A stretch of 64,000 bases of DNA from Elymus sibiricus. Its lineage: Eukaryota > Streptophyta > Magnoliopsida > Poales > Poaceae. Where the stretch lies: positions 368,674,720 to 368,738,719 of the forward strand of contig CM077671.1 of assembly GCA_039707655.1 (NCBI GenBank), written 5' to 3'. A program made the translations under genes and the position numbers. Numbering within the stretch: position 1 is the stretch's first letter; every line of letters begins with the position of its first letter. Of this stretch, positions 1 to 8,483 are shown in pieces. A model generated the notes under the pieces. That model made no database searches. It was not told the origin of the DNA and was given only the letters and a program-made list of their open reading frames with translations.

Positions 1-1
1 T

Positions 2-121
2 CGAATAAATATACTAGAAGCAGAGATTGAAATATTAAGAGATAAGCTAAAGGATAATAATAAAGAAGAATATGGTGCTGCTGGAAGCACGGAAATAAAG
101 GAAGGAATGGTTGTAAAATAA
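2..121 (+). pseudogene. Pararetroviral polyprotein fragment (coiled-coil spacer)
   Basis: An open frame of 39 codons from position 2 matches, with substitutions, the Leu/Glu/Lys-rich coiled-coil spacer after the Cys cluster in the minus-strand polyprotein (about 7180-7320). Two stops in a row follow at 119-124. Sequence homologous to the very end of the RNase H region begins immediately after, at about 124. The protease, reverse transcriptase and most of RNase H have therefore been deleted from this copy. The fragment is cut by the window start, so its upstream extent is unknown. Confidence 0.7.
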
Positions 122-186
122 TAGTTGAACATATGAAAGAATAATAGTTTATCTAACATATGCTCTCGATATTCAATTTCACAGAA

Positions 187-570
187 ATGAAGGAAAATAC
201 ATTCGCAGGCGGGAGTGAATGCTGCTTATTTAGAAGTAATAACAAATTTACACCAAATACATTCAAGTTCAAACCAAAGAATCATATGTATGATAATAAT
301 ATTGAAAGATGCTTATTGAATATTAAGGGCATAATCAATAGGCAACAAAAAGGTTATATGCGATCTTATTACAATAGCCCTGAAGAATATTTTTATATGA
401 TAAACAAAAATATACCAAGACCAACATATATTGTGTTCAAAGGAATACCTATGACATTAGAAGAATTCCAAATATGGCAGGATAAAATTAATTATGCCTC
501 GAATCAGGCAAAGATTATGAATAGTTGTTATTTCAAGTATCGAGAAGCTGTACAAAGAATATTCCCCTAA
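187..570 (+). CDS. Viroplasmin-like ORF4 protein, short first tandem copy
   Basis: A 127-codon frame starts at an ATG in the same context (CAGAAATGAAGG) as the ORF4 start of the minus-strand copy. The N-terminal part keeps the AGG..C.F...NKF.PNTF.FKP pattern shared by all three ORF4 copies. From about residue 80 a diverged viroplasmin-like stretch (TYIVFKG...EEF) follows, and the frame stops soon after. The acidic spacer and Lys/Glu-rich tail of the longer copies are missing. Short sequence resembling the RNase H tail lies just upstream (124-186). The unit RNase H-tail plus ORF4 therefore looks tandemly duplicated with the next gene. Caulimovirid viroplasmin-domain proteins act in inclusion bodies and translation transactivation; that role is inferred from the domain only. 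It may be a degenerated duplicate rather than a functional gene. Confidence 0.6.
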   Translation: MKENTFAGGSECCLFRSNNKFTPNTFKFKPKNHMYDNNIERCLLNIKGIINRQQKGYMRSYYNSPEEYFYMINKNIPRPTYIVFKGIPMTLEEFQIWQDKINYASNQAKIMNSCYFKYREAVQRIFP

Positions 571-617
571 ATATGAAAGAATAATGTTGTATCTAATAAT
601 TGTTAATCTTTACAGAT

Positions 618-1484
618 ATGAAGAAAGGACTTCACCCCAATGGGTTTGAAGCAATCAGCTTTGGAGCTGAAAATAGTTTGAAAGTCTTTGAGCCAAATAC
701 TTATAATTTCAGGCCCAAGAAGTATATGTATATAGATGAAATTCAACAATGCATACTTGATAATTTCTGGTATCAATATAACAACAAAAGAGAAGATAAA
801 GGATATATGCTATCAATCCTGAATAGTCTAGCAGAATATTTCAATAGGTTAAATAATGGAAAAATGATGAATAAAGGACAAACGTCCGCAGAAAATATGG
901 AATATCCAGAACACAAGACTCTATATGTCTTGTTTGAAGGGAAAAAGCCAGGAATATATACTTCATATGAAGAAATAAGCATAGAAAAGCTAATAGCAAA
1001 GAAAAATGGAGACAGCATAAACTGGAAAAGTTATGCCTGTGTAGATGAAGCTTTAAAATATGCAAAGGCTGTCATAGGACCCAAATATTATATTCAACCA
1101 TCAGCCAAAGAATATATCCAGAAAGTCAATAGAGTAAATAATGCCAATCCGGCAACAGCAGTTCTCAGGAGCTTAAAAATAGATGAATCAAGCTCCGATT
1201 ATGAAAAAGAAGATATTTCTCCAAAATATAAAACATATAAAGAATGCCTTGTCAAAGGACTGGATGGATTGAGTGGAGAATATATAGATATGAAAATAGA
1301 TGAAAAATGGGAAGATATGTCAAAAGTGTGGAAAGAAGAGTTGAAATTAGAATTGAAAGAAGAAATATTAAAAGAATTAAGACAAGAAATAGTTGAAGAA
1401 ATAAAGAAAGAATGTGATACAAAATATAATTTGTCTGACGATGATCATATGGACATCGCTGGGCATGGACAGCATATTGAATAG
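618..1484 (+). CDS. Viroplasmin-like ORF4 protein, full-length plus-strand copy
   Basis: A 288-residue open frame begins at the ATG at 618, chosen because it aligns with the ORF4 start at 5035 on the other strand. Residues about 95-150 carry the viroplasmin/RNase HI N-terminal type motif (LYVLFEG.KPGIYTS.EE followed by W.SYA..DEAL.YAK). This double-stranded RNA/hybrid-binding fold is shared by the caulimovirus transactivator and RNase H1. The C-terminal third is charged and probably coiled coil (alternating Lys/Glu), ending in an Asp-rich tail. The frame is intact. It is followed directly by the viral promoter region. The product is very similar to the 286-residue minus-strand copy. Which host or viral partners it binds cannot be seen from the sequence. 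Confidence 0.75.
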   Translation: MKKGLHPNGFEAISFGAENSLKVFEPNTYNFRPKKYMYIDEIQQCILDNFWYQYNNKREDKGYMLSILNSLAEYFNRLNNGKMMNKGQTSAENMEYPEHKTLYVLFEGKKPGIYTSYEEISIEKLIAKKNGDSINWKSYACVDEALKYAKAVIGPKYYIQPSAKEYIQKVNRVNNANPATAVLRSLKIDESSSDYEKEDISPKYKTYKECLVKGLDGLSGEYIDMKIDEKWEDMSKVWKEELKLELKEEILKELRQEIVEEIKKECDTKYNLSDDDHMDIAGHGQHIE

Positions 1485-1993
1485 CAATCAATGATACGAG
1501 AATATTGGTATTAACCAATAGACCATATACTTGAATTGATATAGCTATGAATTTTTCGGGCGCGGAGGACCTTCCCGAATAATGATACGCTAATATGAAT
1601 ATTGATATGGTATATCAATTATGTTGGCGGGGAAAGACCCCCCATGAAAAAAAAAGCGCACGCAATAACAAGCAAAAATCCAGCCTGCTGTGGCACCAAT
1701 TATATGAGTAAGCGTTTGGCGGGTTTCTGTGAGACGTTCCACGCTCTCGAAGACGCCAGCAAGATATTCGCCAAGGGACAAGCCCATGTGAAGCTTTTCA
1801 GAAAGCTTTCCGCGTGAAAGCCCAGAGGCAGCGAAAGAATCTACCTGTCGGGCACTCCCTCGAATGTCTCCAAGCAGCGATAACTCGAGAAGGAGTACAC
1901 GTCGACGGTCTAGCAGCCAGCTCATGAAGCTACGGCATAATAAAATGAGGAGGTGAAGCTTATCCGGTGCTTCCCTCGCAGCCGTCTCTCGCC

Positions 1994-2000
1994 TATAAAA
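1994..2000 (+). promoter_or_regulatory. TATA box of viral promoter copy A
   Basis: TATAAAA followed by GG, in the context CTCTCGCCTATAAAAGG. It is the best match to a plant TATA box in the intergenic region and is conserved in copy C. Transcription from here would run rightward into the inverted junction. Confidence 0.7.
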
Positions 2001-2187
2001 GGAGACGCAGACACAGCAAAGGAAACACGGCGAAGAAGACAGAGCGAAGCGAAGCAGCGAGCGAGAGCCAGAGCGCTAAGCTACTCTCCACTTAGTTTAG
2101 CCACCACCACCACCACTATAGTAGTATAGCCAAGAAGGCGCTGAGATCGCCAGGATTTGTAAGGTAATTTCCTAGGTTGTGTGTAAT

Positions 2188-2210
2188 CCCTTCGGGGTTT
2201 CCCGAAAGGG
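2188..2210 (+). other. Leader stem-loop
   Basis: CCCTTCGGG and CCCGAAAGGG can pair around a GTTT loop with one bulged base. The same stem is retained in the two minus-strand copies (near 3465-3490 and 9165-9192). Conservation in all three copies suggests an RNA structure in the pregenomic leader. Confidence 0.55.
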
Positions 2211-2887
2211 AAAACCGTATGTAAATTATGTTGTTGAAATGATGTAGTTCCTTGGTTTCACTTGATATTTTTACTTATGAATTTATGGGAGTAGTTCTTA
2301 TGCTAGGGATCCTATAGGAGAAACCTCTGCGTGTTTGTTCTCTGTGTAGCCCAGAGTTGGCGTTGAATGAGAACCTGGTTGCCGTAGAGAAGTGTTCCCT
2401 TCGGGTGGAACTGCCTGGGAAGACGATAAGAATTTAACCCATAAGTTTGCAATTGAAACCTTCAAGTGAACGTAATTAGCTACATCTGATGCAACATAAT
2501 GATAAATATGGTGAGTACCGAATAGGAATATTACACCACTGCATGCACCGTCGGAAGAGCTGAATAAATCCTGCATATAAGTAAAAAGTTGTAATTAACA
2601 TTTGAAATAATCACGAATAGTAAACGAATAATTAACCAGACATGCGCATATCATTGGCATAGTCACGAATAGTAAAGCAAATAGTACCGAATAGTAAAGC
2701 AAAAAGTGCTAAATAGTAAAGCAAATAGTGAACAGTGTTTGCTACACCGTGGTGAACAGTAAACTGAAATTAGCATTTAATAACCGCATACGATAATAAG
2801 GACCGCGTTTAGCAATCGAAATATATACACCGCATATATACTGTCCGCGTACAATGATATACAACACATATATTTATTTTGTACAGT

Positions 2888-4174
2888 TGATACCAACTAT
2901 ACAAATAAATATAGCGTTTGCGGTTAATATTCTGATTACTGTTCACGACAGTATTTAATATACACTTTACTATTCAGTACTATTCCAATAATTGGTGTGT
3001 TTACTATTTGGAATAGTATTTCACTATTCTCAGCAATATTCAATTCGTTGCTGTTATTTTAATAATATGCGTGTCAGGCTAATCACTGTTGTTTAATTAT
3101 GCAGGATTAATTAGCTCGTCCGGCGGTGCGTGCAGTGGTGTAATATTCCTACTCGGTACTCACCATATTTATCATTATGTTGCATCAGATGTAGCTAGTT
3201 ACGTTCACTTGAAGGTTTTAATTGCAAATTTATTAGGCGAAGTTCTTATCGTCTTCCCAGGCAGTTCCACCCGAAGGGAACACTTCTCTACGGCAACAAG
3301 GTTCTCATTCAACGCCAACTCTGGGCTACACAGAGAACAAACACGCAGAGGTTTCTCCTATAGGATCCCTAGCATAAGAACTCTTCCCATAAATTCATAA
3401 GTGAAAACATCAAGTGAAACCAAGAAACTACATCATTTCAACAACATAATTTACATACGGTTTTCCCTTTCGGGAAACCCCGAAGGGATTACACACAACC
3501 TAGGAAATTACCTTACAAATCCTGGCGATCTCAGCGCCTTCTTGGCTATACTACTATAGTGGTGGTGGTGGTGGCTATACTAAGTGGAGAGTAGCTTAGC
3601 GCTCTGGCTCTCGCTCGCTGCTTCGCTTCGCTCTGTCTTCTTCGCGTGTTCTTCGCCGTGTCTGCGTCTCCTTTTATTGGCGAGAGACCGCTGCGAGAGA
3701 GAGAGAGACGGCTGCGAGGGAAGCACCGGATAAGCTTCACCTCCTCATTTTATTATGACGTAGCTTCATGAGCTGGCTGCTAGACCGTCGACGTGTACTC
3801 CTTCTCGAGTTATCGCTGCTTGGAGACATTCGAGGGAGTGCCCGACAGGTAGATTCTTTCGCTGCCTCTGGGCTTTCACGCGGAAAGCTTTCTGAAAAGC
3901 TTCACGTGGGCTTGTCCCTTGGCGAATATCTTGCTGGCGTCTTCGAGAGCGTGGAACGTCTCACAGAAACCCGCCAAATGCTTACTCATATAATTGGTGC
4001 CACAGCAGGCTGGATTTTTGCTTGTTATTGCATGCGGTTTTTTTTATGGGGCGTCTTCCCCGCCAACATAATTGATATACCATATCAATATTCATATTAG
4101 CGTATCATTATTCGGGGAGGTCCTCCGCGCCCGAAAAATTGATTAACGCTATATCAATTCAAGTATATGGCCTA
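2888..4174 (-). promoter_or_regulatory. Viral intergenic promoter and leader, copy B
   Basis: This minus-strand counterpart of copy A lies downstream of the ORF4 at 4175-5035. It runs to a primer-binding-like TGGTATCA at the complement of 2888-2895, where it meets copy A head to head. Its TATA position is altered (AATAAAA at 3672-3678). It is a near-direct repeat of 8474-9757, so the virus copy between them has promoter regions at both ends. Confidence 0.75.
3672..3678 (-). promoter_or_regulatory. Mutated TATA box, viral promoter copy B
   Basis: The sequence equivalent to TATAAAA in copies A and C reads AATAAAA here (T to A at the first position). Promoter strength is probably reduced if the box is functional in the other copies. 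Confidence 0.5.
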
Positions 4175-5035
4175 TTAATCAATAGGCTGTCCATGCCCCG
4201 CGATGTCTAACATAGGATCATCGTCAGACAAATTGAAATTATATTTATTATCACACTCTTTCTTTATTTCTTCAAATTTCTCATCCATCTCAATCTTCAA
4301 TTCATTCGATATTTCTTCCTTTAATTCTTTCTTCAATATTTTTGACAATTCTTCAAATCTTTTGTCAATTTCTTGATCTATATATTCTTTGTCTAAAGGG
4401 TCTACTCCCTTTAGCAGGCATTCTTGATATGACTGATATTTTGGTGATCCTTCTTTTATTGGAGTTTTTGAGCTCGAAGCTTCTCCTTTTGAGGGAACTG
4501 TTGTTGCGGGTATATTTTTATCTATGCCCCTTAGTTTTTCAATATATTCCCTGGCTTCGGGATCAATATAGTATTTTTCTCCTATTACTTTCTTTGCCCA
4601 TTTCAAGGCATCATTGATATTATCATATTTTTTCCATGATAAATCTTTGCCTTGGCTTTTTGCTGCAAACTTCTCTATTTGAATATCTTCCCAATGCATA
4701 TATATTCCAGGTTTATTTCCATTAAACAATATATATAGAGATTCCTCTTTTTCTATTTTTGGTGGGTTTGGTTTATTTTTGTTCAACGTATTGAACATAT
4801 GGAAATATTCTGCAAGACTATTCAGATTAGATAGCATATATCCTTTTTCTTCCCTTTTTACCGCATATTGAAACCACATATTATCCAATATGCATCTTTG
4901 GACTTCATCAAGACGGATATGGCTCTTTGGCTTGAAATTGAATGTATTTGGAGAGAATATCTTTAATTTATTCTCCTCTCCGAATATGAAACATTCATTT
5001 CCGCCTGCGAGAGTCCCTTTCGCTATTCCCTTCAT
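4175..5035 (-). CDS. Viroplasmin-like ORF4 protein, minus-strand copy
   Basis: A 286-residue intact frame. Its ATG overlaps the TGA that ends the damaged RNase H frame (ATGA overlap, 5035-5032), a typical coupled arrangement in compact viral genomes. The order within the protein is: a conserved N-terminal domain with the NKL..F.PNTF.FKP block; a viroplasmin-like core at about residues 95-150 (LYILFNG.KPGIY followed by W.KYDNINDALKWAKKVIG); a Ser/Lys spacer; a Glu/Lys coiled coil; and an acidic tail ending in HGQPID. It is closely similar to the plus-strand copy at 618-1484. The viroplasmin relationship is a family inference; RTBV itself has a different-looking ORF4, so function is not transferable with certainty. 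Confidence 0.75.
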   Translation of the reverse strand: MKGIAKGTLAGGNECFIFGEENKLKIFSPNTFNFKPKSHIRLDEVQRCILDNMWFQYAVKREEKGYMLSNLNSLAEYFHMFNTLNKNKPNPPKIEKEESLYILFNGNKPGIYMHWEDIQIEKFAAKSQGKDLSWKKYDNINDALKWAKKVIGEKYYIDPEAREYIEKLRGIDKNIPATTVPSKGEASSSKTPIKEGSPKYQSYQECLLKGVDPLDKEYIDQEIDKRFEELSKILKKELKEEISNELKIEMDEKFEEIKKECDNKYNFNLSDDDPMLDIAGHGQPID

Positions 5036-5233
5036 TTCTGTAAAATTGATGAACGGGAAAATATGTCAGGTAAACTATTATCCTTTCCCTTAATATGCTC
5101 AAATATTACTTTATATCCATTCCCAGCTATGGTGTCTTCAAATAAGACCCATCTTCTGGTCGAGCTTTTCTTACTATTTATTTTATTGTAATATCGGCAT
5201 ATGGCTTCACAATCTGTTCAAACAGTAAATTCT
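5032..5233 (-). pseudogene. Detached RNase H C-terminal tail of the viral polyprotein
   Basis: After the polyprotein stop at 5234, RNase H-like coding sequence continues in another frame down to the TGA at 5034-5032, with at least one in-frame TGA near its start. It includes an acidic/aromatic run typical of the end of caulimovirid RNase H. A frameshift and a nonsense change therefore separate it from the main frame, so this copy would make an RNase H lacking its last third. Confidence 0.65.
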
Positions 5234-7738
5234 TTAAAACCTAAATAATCTGAATGCATTTATAGCATTTACTACTGCCAATATTTCCCTATCAATATTA
5301 TTTACTGTCTTTAATTTATAGCTCCCTGAAGCATATCTACATATTTTTTCTTCTGCTTTCGGGGAATATTTATTAGGCCTTTGTTTTAATATAGCACCCC
5401 AGCCTACCTTAGATGCATCTGTTTCTATTATAAAATATTTATCTTCTAAAGGTAACTCAAGGGGTTCTAAATTCTTGACTCTTTCCTTTATGGCTTTTAC
5501 TAATCTTATGTCTTCAGAATTGAAATATTTTTTACCATTCTTTCTTAGCTTTGCATATAATGGACCAGCTAACTTTGCTAAATTGTCTATATAATTCCTA
5601 GCATAATTTACAATTCCTAGGAATTGTTGCAGAACCTTTTTATCACTCATATTGTCAGGAAATTCTAATATTTTCTTTGCAATATGATCTTGTAAATATA
5701 TTTTTCCTTCTCCTATTTCATGACCAAGGAAATTTATTCTTTCTTTGCATATTTCCATCTTCTTTTTGGATAATATGAGCCCATTTTGTTCTACCTTTCT
5801 AAAGAACACTTCGAGATGGGCTATATGCTCTTTATATGATTTGGAAAATATTAATAGGTCGTCAACGTAGACCAATATAAATGCTTGATTCTCATTGAAT
5901 ATATTTTGCATCTTTCTTTGAAATAATGCGGGAGCATTCTTTAGTCCCAATGGCATAACTAGCCATTCATAATGACCTTGTGGACAAGTAAATGCTGTCC
6001 AAGGAATAGATTCCTCTGCCATTTTTACTTGCCAAAATCCTGCTTTTAAGTCGAATTTAGAGAAATATTTGCTTCCTTGTATTCTATTGATCCATTCCTG
6101 CTTATTAGGTATATTATATGCATCATCTATTGTATTATCATTGAGCCTTTTAAAGTTAATTACCATTCTGGATTTTCCTCTTACTTCTTCAGCATGATTT
6201 CTAACTATAAAGGCAGCAGATCGATGAGGACTTCTGCTTTCTATGATTGCTTTTAGTTTTAATAATTCTTCTATATGCATTTTAAATTCTTCAATGTCTT
6301 TGGGAGTAGCTTCTATTGGTCCTGACTTAATTATATAATCTGGGTTTATAATATTTATTTTACAAACTATAGAATTCTTATCCCAATGTTTCATTGGTAT
6401 CTCCCCAATAATTTGTATATTTTCTAACCTTTTCACAATCTTATCTATATCTTTTTTGGATTTTATATCTCTATACCAATTTGGAGAAAAAGATTGTAAC
6501 CCTATACATTCTGTACATGTATTCTCTAAATGATATTCTTCTATTGTCTCACTGAGTTCTTCATCTTTGCAAAATTCAAGTGGATCTAAATTTGATCTAT
6601 ATTCATCATCTATATTAGATATTTCTATATTTTGCAAAGCCTTTCTTTGTTTCCGTACTTCAGATAAATATGGAACATTATCTTGACGCGGGATAAACGT
6701 AACCCCATCTTCATGTATAATAGTGGTTTGTAAAGATTGTTGTAAAAATCTTAACCCTATTATCATATCATCATTTATAACTGACAGATCTCTTATTGTG
6801 ATTTCATCTATTATATATTTTGTGCCATTTATGTATGCTTCTATATTATATGCCAACTGATTATGAATTTTCTTTATTCCTGACATATCGGTAGATACTT
6901 CGGCTTTATTATCATCTATAGTTTTGACTATATCGGGACATCTCATAAAGTATTTATCATGGATAATGTTCTTTGTGCAGCCAGTATCTAAAAGTGCCAA
7001 GATTTTATAAGAAATATTTGATGTTAAATTTATTCTAACTGGAATTCTTATTCCTAACACTTCTTTAAATGGCAATCGCACTATATATTTGTTTCCAAAA
7101 CTAGTTATAGCATCTTTTAATTGTATTAACTTATCTCCTTTTTTATCTCTAACTGTTACCATTTGTTCTTTCATTTCCGTGCTTCCAGTAACAATACTTA
7201 CCTGTTCTTCATTATCTTCTAACTTATCTTTTAGTTTTTGTTCTTTATTATCCTTTAGCTTATCTTTTAATATTTCTAGCTCTGCTTCCAAAATATTTAT
7301 CCTATTTTCTAGATTTCTAACCCTACTAGATAATACTCTATCTTCTGGTTCAAATTCTATTTCTTGTCTCCATATTTGATTTTTGGCTTTTAGACAGGAG
7401 GCACAAGCTTGTCTTTGACATAGGCTACATGTGGACCTATTATCTTGGCTTGGATAATATATACAAAAAGCACATTTGATATTATAATCACCTTTCCCTT
7501 GAATCCAATCATGCTCACAATCTACCTGATTCATCATTTCTATTTTTAAACCTTCCTTCTCTTTTTCCTTTTTATGACTTTCTAGTTGAGAGCTACTAAT
7601 GGCTGACTCTTTCTTGTTTTTTAACCTTTTTAATCTAGCAATCTCTCTAATGAAAAATAATTCTCTTTCTCTTATTTTGGGCCAATCTGTTGTCCAAGAA
7701 TTACTATATTCCCATTCTATATGCTTTAATTTATTTTC
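5234..7738 (-). CDS. Pararetroviral polyprotein: Cys cluster, protease, RT, RNase H
   Basis: The frame is open from just after a TAG at 7741-7739; the first internal ATG is at 7537, giving 767 residues. Counted from that ATG: Cys cluster C22, C25, C37, C40, C45, C48, spaced as in the second Cys-rich motif of badnaviruses and RTBV; coiled-coil spacer about 65-125; retropepsin-type protease with DTG near residue 184; reverse transcriptase about 420-620 with the YVDD box near 557; RNase H starting with the TDAS motif near 705. The RNase H is cut short. Caulimovirid polyproteins usually begin with movement and coat proteins and are much longer; neither domain was recognised here, so the 5' part is missing or has moved. 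The enzyme converts pregenomic RNA to DNA using initiator tRNA-Met as primer. Confidence 0.85.
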   Translation of the reverse strand, partial: ENKLKHIEWEYSNSWTTDWPKIRERELFFIREIARLKRLKNKKESAISSSQLESHKKEKEKEGLKIEMMNQVDCEHDWIQGKGDYNIKCAFCIYYPSQDNRSTCSLCQRQACASCLKAKNQIWRQEIEFEPEDRVLSSRVRNLENRINILEAELEILKDKLKDNKEQKLKDKLEDNEEQVSIVTGSTEMKEQMVTVRDKKGDKLIQLKDAITSFGNKYIVRLPFKEVLGIRIPVRINLTSNISYKILALLDTGCTKNIIHDKYFMRCPDIVKTIDDNKAEVSTDMSGIKKIHNQLAYNIEAYINGTKYIIDEITIRDLSVINDDMIIGLRFLQQSLQTTIIHEDGVTFIPRQDNVPYLSEVRKQRKALQNIEISNIDDEYRSNLDPLEFCKDEELSETIEEYHLENTCTECIGLQSFSPNWYRDIKSKKDIDKIVKRLENIQIIGEIPMKHWDKNSIVCKINIINPDYIIKSGPIEATPKDIEEFKMHIEELLKLKAIIESRSPHRSAAFIVRNHAEEVRGKSRMVINFKRLNDNTIDDAYNIPNKQEWINRIQGSKYFSKFDLKAGFWQVKMAEESIPWTAFTCPQGHYEWLVMPLGLKNAPALFQRKMQNIFNENQAFILVYVDDLLIFSKSYKEHIAHLEVFFRKVEQNGLILSKKKMEICKERINFLGHEIGEGKIYLQDHIAKKILEFPDNMSDKKVLQQFLGIVNYARNYIDNLAKLAGPLYAKLRKNGKKYFNSEDIRLVKAIKERVKNLEPLELPLEDKYFIIETDASKVGWGAILKQRPNKYSPKAEEKICRYASGSYKLKTVNNIDREILAVVNAINAFRLFRF

Positions 7739-7972
7739 CTAATAAATTATTTCATTATCTAAATTAGCTTCTTCTACGTATTCAATTACACCTTTATACT
7801 TATTATTGCTAATTTCTCTTTCTGTCATGGAAGATTCTGTGTCTATTTCTTCAACTATTTCTTGTCTTATAATGATTTTAGAGTTTTCTTTAGGTGAGTC
7901 GTGATCAGAAAATCCGACAAAGGGTGACAAATATTTAGTTACTTCGTTTAATGCTTGGCTATATTCGCTCAT
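7739..7972 (-). CDS. Pararetroviral ORF2, small acidic protein
   Basis: A 77-codon frame. Its ATG (7972-7970) lies inside the end of ORF1 with a 14-base overlap, in a different frame. The product is Glu/Asp-rich with no motif I recognise. Position and size correspond to the small ORF2 of RTBV and badnaviruses, whose products bind nucleic acid or virions; that is analogy only. The TAG ending it (7741-7739) is in frame with the following polyprotein. ORF2 and polyprotein therefore form one frame split by a single amber codon. Either this is a nonsense mutation, a deletion joint after loss of movement and coat regions, or a readthrough arrangement. Confidence 0.65.
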   Translation of the reverse strand: MSEYSQALNEVTKYLSPFVGFSDHDSPKENSKIIIRQEIVEEIDTESSMTEREISNNKYKGVIEYVEEANLDNEIIY

Positions 7973-8483
7973 ATAACTTTGAGAGTATAAGAGTTTTTAC
8001 CTCTTGCACTAACCTTTTTATTTCAGGAATATCTTGACTTGGTTCAGGGCGTGACGACGAGTCTTTTTCTTTACTTAGGTAACGGCCTATTGTCAACACT
8101 TCTTCTTTAATATAGTCGTTATTCTTGCAAATTATATTCTGTCTTGTTTTTGCTTCTTCAAGCTTATGTAGAATGATATCTATTTTGCTATTTAACCCGG
8201 AGCACTTGTCTGCGAGTTTTTGATATTCTTTAAATATGTTTTCAAATTTTTGTTTAAGTATATCTTGCCTTTTTCCCCGAGATATGTAAACATTATATAT
8301 CAAATCGACCACAATATTTAGCTGGCTATGCGGTGTATGCCAAATATGCTCCTCAGAGGGATTTATTCTGCACCTTATATTAATATTCTCTTTAGTATTT
8401 ATTACCTTACCTGTACTAACTTCTAAATTTAAATACCTTAATCTTTCAATGATTAAATCCTGGACCTGATACCAACTATACAA
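7959..8483 (-). CDS. Pararetroviral ORF1, no AUG start
   Basis: This 174-codon frame begins at or just upstream of the primer-binding site and contains no ATG codon in frame. The earliest near-cognate candidates are TTG at 8483-8481 and ATT at 8486-8484. The primer-binding site itself is read as Trp-Tyr-Gln. The protein is Lys/Glu-rich with a probable coiled coil over roughly residues 70-120 and a Ser/Pro hinge before the C-terminal helix. RTBV ORF1 is known to initiate at AUU, so the ATG-free frame fits that lineage. Only one ATG in any frame (complement of 8291-8293) lies between the primer site and the ORF2 start, which would permit leaky scanning to ORF2. Exact start codon undetermined. 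Confidence 0.7.
   Translation of the reverse strand: MYSWYQVQDLIIERLRYLNLEVSTGKVINTKENINIRCRINPSEEHIWHTPHSQLNIVVDLIYNVYISRGKRQDILKQKFENIFKEYQKLADKCSGLNSKIDIILHKLEEAKTRQNIICKNNDYIKEEVLTIGRYLSKEKDSSSRPEPSQDIPEIKRLVQEVKTLILSKLYERI
8465..8473 (-). other. tRNA-Met primer-binding site
   Basis: TGGTATCAG on the minus strand matches the first nine bases of the common plant retroelement/caulimovirid site complementary to initiator tRNA-Met. It lies at the end of the leader and at the start of ORF1, as in RTBV. A second, shortened copy (TGGTATCA) is at the inverted junction (2888-2895). Confidence 0.8.

Larger units (their letters stand above)
1485..2888 (+). promoter_or_regulatory. Viral intergenic promoter and leader, copy A
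   Basis: This 1.4 kb noncoding stretch lies downstream of ORF4 and ends at the primer-binding site junction. It contains a TATA box (1994-2000), then a GC-rich start region, a CCA-repeat, a short hairpin (2188-2210) and an AT-rich leader with repeated AATAGTAAAGCAAA-like words (about 2620-2720). The same order occurs in copies at 2888-4174 and 8474-9757 on the minus strand. By analogy with other caulimovirids it should drive the terminally redundant pregenomic RNA. Confidence 0.75.
573..5050. repeat. Large head-to-head inverted repeat, arms about 2.2-2.3 kb
   Basis: The segment 573-2888 (RNase H tail, ORF4, promoter region, leader) is an imperfect reverse complement of 2889-5050. The two arms meet with essentially no spacer at the primer-binding site. 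Examples are the 20-bp-scale matches around 1700-1740 versus 3980-4020, and the leader hairpin at 2188-2210 versus its complement near 3465-3490. Arms differ by scattered substitutions and small indels. Confidence 0.85.

Noticed and set aside
1590..4100. Antisense frames of about 110 codons (1590-1925 minus, 3768-4100 plus, part of 9385-9753) with similar peptides
   Set aside because: They lie opposite the viral promoter in a repeated noncoding region. Similarity follows from DNA repetition, and no known domain is encoded.
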